From Acidimicrobiaceae bacterium (lineage in GTDB: Bacteria > Actinomycetota > Acidimicrobiia > Acidimicrobiales > RAAP-2): a stretch of 38,410 nucleotides of DNA. Under the pieces are notes generated by a model. The model did no database searches, was not told the origin of the DNA, and saw only the letters and a list, made by a program, of their open reading frames with translations. The position numbers and the translations under genes were made by a program. How positions within the stretch are numbered: position 1 is the first letter of the stretch; each line of letters starts with the position of its first letter. The stretch is from assembly GCA_003136415.1 (NCBI GenBank), contig PLEI01000021.1, positions 827 to 39,236 of the forward strand. Reading direction: 5' to 3'. This document shows, piece by piece, positions 33,228 through 38,410 of this stretch.

Positions 33228-33752
33228 GTGCGAGTTATTGGTGGCAGTGCCCGAGGTCGACCGCTCAAGGCCAAATTACCCGCCACGGTACGGCCCACGA
33301 CGGATTACGCTCGCGAAGCAATTTTTTCCATGCTCGAGAGCCGCGGGGGGCTCAGCGATCTGGTCGTGGCGGATTTGTACTGCGGATCGGGTGCCCTGGG
33401 CATCGAAGCCCTGTCGCGCGGAGCCGCCAAGGCCTATTTCTTCGATTCCGACGCCGTCTGCCTCGCCGCCGCCAAGACCAATTTCGAACCCCTCCAACTG
33501 CAGGGCGAAGCGGTCTTCATTCGCGCCACGCTGCCCGTTTGGTCACCTCCGGCGGATTTGGACCTGGTGCTCTGTGACCCGCCGTACGGGCCGCTCGACC
33601 TGGCATCGCTGTTAAAAGGCGTGGTGGCCCGGCGCGTCGTGGTCGAGAATGACCGCCACATGGACGCCCCCCAGGGTTGGCAAGTCACGAAAACCAAGCG
33701 ATACGGCACTACGCTCGTAACGATGTTGGAACCTGACGAGGGGGAGTCGTGA
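33228..33752 (+). CDS. rsmD: 16S rRNA (guanine(966)-N(2))-methyltransferase
   Basis: RsmD methylates G966 of 16S rRNA in the 30S subunit with SAM. The 174-residue protein has the N-terminal family start MRVIGGSARGRPLKA, the segment VRPTTDYAREAIFSML, the SAM-binding motif I VADLYCGSGALGIEALSRG (~47-65), the ribose contact FFDSD and the catalytic DPPY (117-120), the signature of N-methyltransferases. It starts at GTG 33228 and its stop overlaps the coaD GTG (GTGA). It is the first gene of the operon that runs to the right edge of the window. Confidence 0.93.
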   Translation: MRVIGGSARGRPLKAKLPATVRPTTDYAREAIFSMLESRGGLSDLVVADLYCGSGALGIEALSRGAAKAYFFDSDAVCLAAAKTNFEPLQLQGEAVFIRATLPVWSPPADLDLVLCDPPYGPLDLASLLKGVVARRVVVENDRHMDAPQGWQVTKTKRYGTTLVTMLEPDEGES

Positions 33753-34237
33753 CCATCGGCCTCATCCCCGGATCCTTTGATCCTTTTCACAACGGCCACC
33801 TGGAGGTGGTGGAGCGCGCCTCGCACATCTTTGACGAGGTGGTCGTCGCGGCCATTCGCAATCCCCAGAAGTCCGAGGCGCTCTTCGACCTGGATGAGCG
33901 CCGCGAGATGATCGCCGAGAGTTGCGCGCATATTCCCAGCGTGCGCATCGTCTCGATCTCGACGCTGTTGGTGAACGTCGCGCGTGACGTCAACGCCACG
34001 GCGATTGTCAAGGGCCTGCGCGCCGTCTCGGACTTCGAGAATGAGTTGCAGATGGCTCAGATGAACCGGTCGCTGTCGGGTGTGGAGACGTTGTTCATCC
34101 CCTCGAGTTCGGACCATTCCTTTATTGCCTCGCGTCTACTGCGCGAAGTGGCGCGCTTCGGCGGCGACGTCACTCCCTTTGTCCCACCGCCCGTCGCGAA
34201 GAGGCTGGCGGCCATGTACCCCGGAGGTGCCTCATGA
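33749..34237 (+). CDS. coaD: Phosphopantetheine adenylyltransferase
   Basis: CoaD transfers AMP from ATP to 4'-phosphopantetheine to give dephospho-CoA, the fourth step of CoA synthesis. The 162-residue protein opens with IGLIPGSFDPFHNGHLEVV, which holds the nucleotidyltransferase motif HxGH (H14, H17). Also present are VVVAAIRNPQKS, AIVKGLRAVSDFENELQMAQMNR and the C-terminal SSSDHSFIASRLLREVARFGGDV, where the ATP-phosphate loop and helix lie. It overlaps rsmD and the next gene by 4 bases each, so the three are translationally coupled. Length is standard. Confidence 0.96.
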   Translation: MTIGLIPGSFDPFHNGHLEVVERASHIFDEVVVAAIRNPQKSEALFDLDERREMIAESCAHIPSVRIVSISTLLVNVARDVNATAIVKGLRAVSDFENELQMAQMNRSLSGVETLFIPSSSDHSFIASRLLREVARFGGDVTPFVPPPVAKRLAAMYPGGAS

Positions 34238-34887
34238 GCGTGTTTGACGGCTACGACGATTTCGACCCCAACCAGCCCATCGAGCAGGAGCTGACCTACG
34301 AAGAGGAAACCAACCCCCAGGGCCGCCACGCGCGGCGCGACATCGAACAGGACCTGCGCGACCTCATCGAGATCATCACCAACGCCAAGCAGATGCCCTT
34401 GTCGGCCTCGGCGTTGATCCCGCGAGAGGATGTGCTGGGACTCTTGGAGCAAGCCGTGCACAACGTGCCCGACGAGATCCGCGAGTCGCGCTGGGCCCTG
34501 CGCGACCGTGAAGCCCTGATGGAAGCGGAGCAGATCAAGGCGATGCAGTTAATGGACCAGGTTCGCGCCGAAGCGGCGCGCATGGTCGACAAGACCGAGC
34601 TCGTGCGCCAGTCGCACCTGCGCGCCGACCAGATCATCGCCGAGGCCCAAGCCAAGGCCCGCCAGATCATCAACCAGTCCGAAGACTTCATCGACGGCAA
34701 GCTGGCCGGCTTCGAGATCGTCCTCGAGCGCCTGATCAAGACGACGCATTCGGGTCGCGAGCGCCTGAGCACCCAGAGCCTGCCGAGCGGGGTGCTCGAG
34801 ACGCCGGCACCCATCGAGGACTACGGCGCGACGGCGCCGACGACGGAAGGTGTGGGCGACTTCTTCTTCGACCAGGACGCCCCGTAG
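34234..34887 (+). CDS. SepIVA/DivIVA-like coiled-coil protein
   Basis: This 217-residue soluble protein has an acidic N-terminus (DGYDDFDPNQPIEQELTYEEE), a helical segment DLIEIITNAKQMPLSASALIPREDVLGLLEQAV, then a long coiled coil (~75-170) rich in Ala, Gln, Arg and Glu (EAEQIKAMQLMDQVRAEAAR; RADQIIAEAQAKARQIINQ). An acidic, Pro/Thr-rich tail follows. The position between coaD and the yceD-rpmF pair is that of mycobacterial SepIVA, a DivIVA-domain protein of cell division and polar growth, and the IPREDVLGLLEQA motif fits. The assignment to SepIVA rests on synteny and pattern. A role in division is inferred. Confidence 0.7.
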   Translation: MSVFDGYDDFDPNQPIEQELTYEEETNPQGRHARRDIEQDLRDLIEIITNAKQMPLSASALIPREDVLGLLEQAVHNVPDEIRESRWALRDREALMEAEQIKAMQLMDQVRAEAARMVDKTELVRQSHLRADQIIAEAQAKARQIINQSEDFIDGKLAGFEIVLERLIKTTHSGRERLSTQSLPSGVLETPAPIEDYGATAPTTEGVGDFFFDQDAP

Positions 34888-34889
34888 GG

Positions 34890-35444
34890 ATGGACACTTC
34901 CTTTCTCGTCCCCGTGGCGCAACTGATGCGCGACGTGCCCTCCACGTCGGAGCTGGTTTTTTCGGCGCACTTTGACGCCGAACACGAATTCGCCCCGCGC
35001 GGGGCCGCCGAGACCGACGTCGGCGCCGACGCCATTGTCGATGTTGCGGTGATGCTGCAGAGTTTCAGCGGGGGACTGCGGGTGAAGGGCCGGGTCTCGG
35101 CGCCGTGGTTCGGAGTCTGTCGGCGCTGCTCGGTCGCCGTACTCGGAGTCGCGGACGTTCACGTGGACGAGCGATTCGTCGATCACCCCGAGCCCGGCGA
35201 CGAAGAGGCCTACCTCATTGAGAACGACTTCGCGAACCTGGCGCCCTTGGTGCACGACGCGATTTTGCTGGAATTGCCCCTGGCGCCGCTGTGCCGCGAA
35301 GACTGCCAGGGGCTTTGTCCCTATTGCGGAATCGACCGCAATGAGGCGAGTTGCGACTGCACGGCGCCCGTCAACTCGCGCTGGGCTACACTGGATGGAC
35401 TTAGATTTGCGGATGAGACGTCCGCAGAATCCAACGAAGCGTGA
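34890..35444 (+). CDS. yceD: DUF177/YceD family protein
   Basis: The 184-residue protein precedes rpmF, as in most bacteria. The N-terminal half holds VKGRVSAPWFGVCRRCSVAVLG with C77 and C80, and a conserved acidic stretch (HPEPGDEEAYLIENDFANLAPLVHDAILLELPLAPLC). The C-terminal region has a second cysteine cluster (C135, C139, C143, C146, C155 and C157, in CREDCQGLCPYCG and CDC), typical of the actinobacterial form. YceD is linked to 23S rRNA and large-subunit maturation. The ATG lies 2 bases after the preceding stop. Confidence 0.9.
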   Translation: MDTSFLVPVAQLMRDVPSTSELVFSAHFDAEHEFAPRGAAETDVGADAIVDVAVMLQSFSGGLRVKGRVSAPWFGVCRRCSVAVLGVADVHVDERFVDHPEPGDEEAYLIENDFANLAPLVHDAILLELPLAPLCREDCQGLCPYCGIDRNEASCDCTAPVNSRWATLDGLRFADETSAESNEA

Positions 35445-35477
35445 CGGGTTCTCCCGTTCTGGTGAAAGTGAAGATCG

Positions 35478-35657
35478 ATGGCAGTTCCGAAGCGCAAGAC
35501 TAGTAAGGCCAAGACCCGGAGCCGTCGTGCGGCGAACTGGAAGTTGGCCCGCCCCTCACGCAGCGTGTGCCCCCAGTGCGCCACGTCGAAGCTCCCGCAC
35601 ATCGTGTGCCCCACCTGCGGCTGGTACAAGGGACGCGTAGCAATCGAGGTCAAGTAA
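35478..35657 (+). CDS. rpmF: Ribosomal protein L32 (zinc-type)
   Basis: This 59-residue large-subunit protein runs from ATG 35478 to TAA 35657. The start MAVPKRKTSKAKTRSRRA is the L32 signature. A four-cysteine zinc ribbon follows at C31, C34, C44 and C47 (CPQC and CPTC), then GWYKGRVAIEVK. It lies 33 bases after yceD and ends 1 base before the plsX TTG, so the yceD-rpmF-plsX order that couples ribosome and lipid synthesis genes is preserved. Confidence 0.97.
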   Translation: MAVPKRKTSKAKTRSRRAANWKLARPSRSVCPQCATSKLPHIVCPTCGWYKGRVAIEVK

Positions 35658-35658
35658 G

Positions 35659-36645
35659 TTGACCCTGCCCATCGCCTTAGACGCGATGGGCGGTGACTTC
35701 GCTCCCCAAGAAATCATCAAGGGTGCGCGCCGCGCCGTCGATGAACTGGGCCTGCAAGTCACCCTCGTTGGCGTCCCTGACCGCATGGGCGACGCCCTCG
35801 GCCTCGAGGTCGTCGCCTGCTCCGAAGTTATCGAGATGGACGACGAGCCCGGCTCGAGCGTGCGCAAGAAGAAGGATTCCTCACTCGTGCGCGCCGCCGA
35901 ACTCGTGCGCGACGGCAAGGCCTCGGCGTTCGTGTCGGCCGGTAACACCGGCGCCACCATGGCGTCGGCACTACTGCGCCTGGGCCGCCTGCCGGGCGTG
36001 CTGCGCCCCTGCATCGCCACGCCGATCCCCAACAGCGGCCGTGCGCCCTCCACCATGGTCGACGCGGGTGCCAACGCCGAGTGCTCGCCCGAAATGCTGG
36101 TGCAGTTCGCCAAGCTCGCCGCCGCCTTCGCTTCGGCGCGCTTCAACATCGCCTCACCGAGCGTGGGACTCTTGTCGATCGGCGAAGAGTCGACCAAGGG
36201 TTCGCCGCTGGTGAAGGAGACCCACGAGCTCCTGACGGCGGACGCCGCGATCAACTTCTTCGGCAACGTCGAGGGGCGCGATTTGATTCCCTCTCCCGTG
36301 GACGTCATCGTGACCGATGGCTTCACCGGCAACGTGGCGTTAAAGACCCTCGAGGGTTCGCTGAAGTTCGTGTTCGCCACCGTCTTAGCGGCCATTGACA
36401 CCAATGACGAGACCCGCGCGGCCGGCGCAGTGCTCGCCCCCTACCTGATGCCGACGGTGACGACGCTCACTCCCGAGTACCAGGGCGGGGCGATGTTGCT
36501 CGGACTCAACGGCATCTGCGTGATCAGTCACGGGGCGTCCAACGACACCGCGATCATGAACGCACTGCGCGTGGCCGCCGAAATGGATGCGGCCGGGGTG
36601 GTCGAGAAAATGCGCACCGCCATTCGACCTGATCAGGCAGGATAG
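35659..36645 (+). CDS. plsX: Phosphate acyltransferase PlsX
   Basis: PlsX converts acyl-ACP and phosphate to acyl-phosphate, the donor for the first step of phospholipid synthesis; it is a peripheral membrane enzyme. The 328-residue protein has IALDAMGGDFAPQEIIKGA at the start, SSVRKKKDSSLVRAAELV, the SAGNTGATMASALLRLG substrate loop, MVDAGANAECSPEMLVQFA, GNVEGRDL and VIVTDGFTGNVALKTLEG. The start is TTG 35659, 1 base after the rpmF stop, with no good alternative because the family's first strand begins at once. acpP follows downstream, as is usual. Confidence 0.95.
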   Translation: MTLPIALDAMGGDFAPQEIIKGARRAVDELGLQVTLVGVPDRMGDALGLEVVACSEVIEMDDEPGSSVRKKKDSSLVRAAELVRDGKASAFVSAGNTGATMASALLRLGRLPGVLRPCIATPIPNSGRAPSTMVDAGANAECSPEMLVQFAKLAAAFASARFNIASPSVGLLSIGEESTKGSPLVKETHELLTADAAINFFGNVEGRDLIPSPVDVIVTDGFTGNVALKTLEGSLKFVFATVLAAIDTNDETRAAGAVLAPYLMPTVTTLTPEYQGGAMLLGLNGICVISHGASNDTAIMNALRVAAEMDAAGVVEKMRTAIRPDQAG

Positions 36646-36702
36646 ATCGTGCGCGACGCCCGGACGATGAGTACTCTTGACTCGTCCGATAAAGGAGTTG
36701 GC

Positions 36703-36993
36703 ATGACCTCAGACGTGGGCAGTACCTCGTCACTGGACCGGGCGGCAATACTCGCCCTGGTTCGTGATCAACTCGCGCAAATTCTCGAAGTAACCCCCGA
36801 TGACATCGGTGAAGACATCCCCTTTGACGTCATGGGCGCCGACTCGTTGGCGCTGATCGAATTGGTGGAGGCCCTCGAGGACTCACTGGCGAGTCAGGTC
36901 GCGGGATTTCACATCGACGACGAAGACTTAGAGGGACTCAGTTCAGTGCGCGACGCGGTCGACTACGTCGCCGCGAAATTGCAACTGGCCTAG
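36703..36993 (+). CDS. acpP: Acyl carrier protein
   Basis: This 96-residue carrier of growing acyl chains starts at ATG 36703, with an AAAGGAG site at 36691-36697. The frame is open 18 codons further, but without such a site. The phosphopantetheine attachment serine is S48 in VMGADSLALIELV. The helix before it reads RAAILALVRDQLAQILEV, and helix III lies in DDEDLEGLSSVRDAVDYVAAKL. The N-terminus (MTSDVGSTSS) is a little longer than usual. The position between plsX and rnc is the classical one, so this is probably the fatty-acid synthesis ACP. Confidence 0.93.
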   Translation: MTSDVGSTSSLDRAAILALVRDQLAQILEVTPDDIGEDIPFDVMGADSLALIELVEALEDSLASQVAGFHIDDEDLEGLSSVRDAVDYVAAKLQLA

Positions 36994-37008
36994 CGAGGTA
37001 CGCCCCAG

Positions 37009-37680
37009 GTGCCTGACGTGGCCACCCTCGCTGTCCATCTCGGTCTGGCACCGGGTTCTGCCGCGCTGCGCCAAGCCTTGACGCATTCGAGTTACGCCGC
37101 CGAACACGGCGGCGAGTCCAACGAGCGCCTCGAATTCCTGGGCGACGCCGTCGTCGACCTCGCGGTGGCCGACTACATCGTGGGACGCTTTCCCCTCGTC
37201 AACGAGGGGACGGCGTCCGTCCTGCGCAGCCGGGTGGTCAATGAGGATTCCTTGGCCGCCGTGGCGCGAGAACTCGCTCTCGGTGATCTCTTGCTGCTGG
37301 GTCGCGGTGTGGTGAAGGAGAAGGGCAACGAGCGCTCCTCGGTGTTGGCCGACGCCTTCGAAGCCGTGGTGGCGGCCGTCTACCTCGACTCGGGCTACGA
37401 CGCCGCCAAGGCCGTGGTGGTTCGCTACCTCGAAGAGGCCATCGAAGTGGCGAGCCGCGACGACAATCTGGACCCCAAGACGCGACTCAAGCGCTGGGCC
37501 GAGGGCCAGGGAATGGGAACACCCGAGTACGAGGTAGCGGCGAGCGGACCCTCGCACGACGTCACCTTCGTGGCGACGGTGAGCGTGGGGCCACTGCTGG
37601 TGAGTGCGTCGGGACCGTCGAAGAAACGCGCCGAGGCTAACGCCGCGGCCGCCGCGTGGGAGGAACTGCCGGATGCCTGA
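37009..37680 (+). CDS. rnc: Ribonuclease III
   Basis: RNase III cuts double-stranded RNA, processing rRNA precursors and regulatory RNAs as a dimer. The 223-residue protein has the signature NERLEFLGDAVVDL, with metal/catalytic residues E39, E42 and D46, and the second pair D115 and E118 in ADAFEAVVAAVYLD. A C-terminal double-stranded RNA-binding domain follows (~150-221; DPKTRLKRWAEGQGMGTPEY, then SGPSKKRAEANAAAAAWEEL). All key residues are present. The start is GTG 37009, 15 bases after acpP. The stop overlaps mutM by 8 bases. Confidence 0.96.
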   Translation: MPDVATLAVHLGLAPGSAALRQALTHSSYAAEHGGESNERLEFLGDAVVDLAVADYIVGRFPLVNEGTASVLRSRVVNEDSLAAVARELALGDLLLLGRGVVKEKGNERSSVLADAFEAVVAAVYLDSGYDAAKAVVVRYLEEAIEVASRDDNLDPKTRLKRWAEGQGMGTPEYEVAASGPSHDVTFVATVSVGPLLVSASGPSKKRAEANAAAAAWEELPDA

Positions 37681-38410
37681 ACTTCCTGAAGTACAAACGG
37701 TGCGCAACGTGCTCGCGCGCGAGGTCATTGGCAAGAAAGTGAAGTTGGTCCACGTCACCGACGGGCGCTGCGTACGTCGCCACAAGAGCGCCAAGGATTT
37801 CCGCACTCTCCTCGAGGGTCGGACCATCAAGAGCGTCGAGCGCCTGGGTAAGAACATCGTGGTGGGTCTCGATAACGGGCACCACCTGGTGATTCACCTC
37901 GGCATGACCGGACAGGTGCTACGCGCGAAGAACGCCAAGGAACCCAAGCCCAAGCACACCCACGCCGTCATCTCGTTTTCGACCGGCGACGAGCTGCGCT
38001 ACGTGGACCAACGCACCTTCGGCGAGCTCTACGTCTCGGTGCCGCCCGCCGAAGGCGAGGAGGTCGAGATCTCGAAGTTCGCGCGGCTCTCGATCGGCGG
38101 GGACGGACTGAACGTGCGCCGCCAGGTGCCCGAACTCGCGCACCTGGGCATCGATCCCTTCGAGGACCAGGTGGGCTGGGACCGATTCGCCGCGGTGCTG
38201 CGTTCGCGCACGCTGGCCTTGAAGACCCTGGTGACCGATCAGGACATCATGGCGGGCATCGGCAACATCTACGCCGACGAGATCCTGTTCACCTCCGGGT
38301 TGATGTACGACCGGGTGTCCGAATCGCTCTCGACCATCGAGATCCGTCGTCTGCACCGCACGATTCCCGAGGTCCTCACCGAGGCCATCAAGCACGGCGG
38401 CACGACGCTC
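37673..38410 (+). CDS. mutM: Formamidopyrimidine-DNA glycosylase, N-terminal part (cut by window edge)
   Basis: MutM removes 8-oxoguanine and FaPy lesions and nicks the strand by beta,delta-elimination. The first 246 residues are visible. After Met removal the protein starts PELPEVQTV, giving the catalytic Pro and Glu. Lys in RLGKNIVVGL is the conserved active-site Lys, and HLGMTGQ and VDQRTFG are family motifs. The helix-two-turn-helix region reads TLVTDQDIMAGIGNIYADEILF. The C-terminal zinc finger lies beyond the right edge. The ATG overlaps the last codons of rnc, the usual rnc-mutM arrangement. Confidence 0.95.
   Translation, partial: MPELPEVQTVRNVLAREVIGKKVKLVHVTDGRCVRRHKSAKDFRTLLEGRTIKSVERLGKNIVVGLDNGHHLVIHLGMTGQVLRAKNAKEPKPKHTHAVISFSTGDELRYVDQRTFGELYVSVPPAEGEEVEISKFARLSIGGDGLNVRRQVPELAHLGIDPFEDQVGWDRFAAVLRSRTLALKTLVTDQDIMAGIGNIYADEILFTSGLMYDRVSESLSTIEIRRLHRTIPEVLTEAIKHGGTTL

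Overview
The window (38.4 kb, GC-rich by eye, many GTG and TTG starts, short 4-bp overlaps between genes) looks like a chromosome of a high-GC actinomycete. The best fit is the Acidimicrobiia or a neighbouring lineage. The reasons are the conserved block recG / rsmD / coaD / sepIVA-like / yceD / rpmF / plsX / acpP / rnc / mutM, a GTP-type PEP carboxykinase, a four-cysteine L28 protein, and a large TnpB-like protein of a type common in soil and acidic-habitat bacteria. The lineage call is inference; no rRNA gene is present.

Layout. 1-3100: end of a hybrid histidine kinase, then gene debris (broken response regulator, IS481 and IS630 transposase remnants), a small ABM-like protein and a RidA-EAL chimera. 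3200-13100: DUF3054 membrane protein, secreted beta-propeller, a persulfide-response cluster (CstR-like repressor with its operator, CoA-disulfide reductase/rhodanese, Cys-rich mini-protein, methyltransferase), a DCC-family protein, a chimeric ABC protein, an MFS permease, a type II NADH dehydrogenase and a hypothetical protein. 13099-15454: an acetyltransferase gene split by a TnpB-like element. 15600-20050: a sugar-type ABC transporter (binding protein, double ATPase, permease) followed by a short-chain dehydrogenase. 20332-24600: pckG, thiL, a secreted protein and rpmB. 24679-38410: fatty-acid kinase-like gene, recG, an accessory block (YbjQ-like protein, b-type cytochrome, PAS-GGDEF-EAL protein), then the housekeeping operon running off the right edge inside mutM.

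The strongest unusual signal is the element at 13157-15110. It carries one gene, a 616-residue TnpB-like RuvC protein with all catalytic residues. It has imperfect terminal inverted repeats and an exact 8-bp direct repeat (CTTCAAAA) on each side. Removing the element and one repeat copy rejoins the acetyltransferase reading frame exactly and restores its normal C-terminus. Known tnpB elements of the IS200/IS605 and IS607 groups lack such repeats and do not make this kind of target duplication, so this looks like a TnpB-type nuclease gene carried by a cut-and-paste style transposon that lacks its own recognisable transposase.

A second theme is decay by deletion. Two ORFs are in-frame chimeras of two formerly separate genes (RidA-EAL; ABC ATPase-permease), and the acetyltransferase also has an older internal deletion with frameshift.
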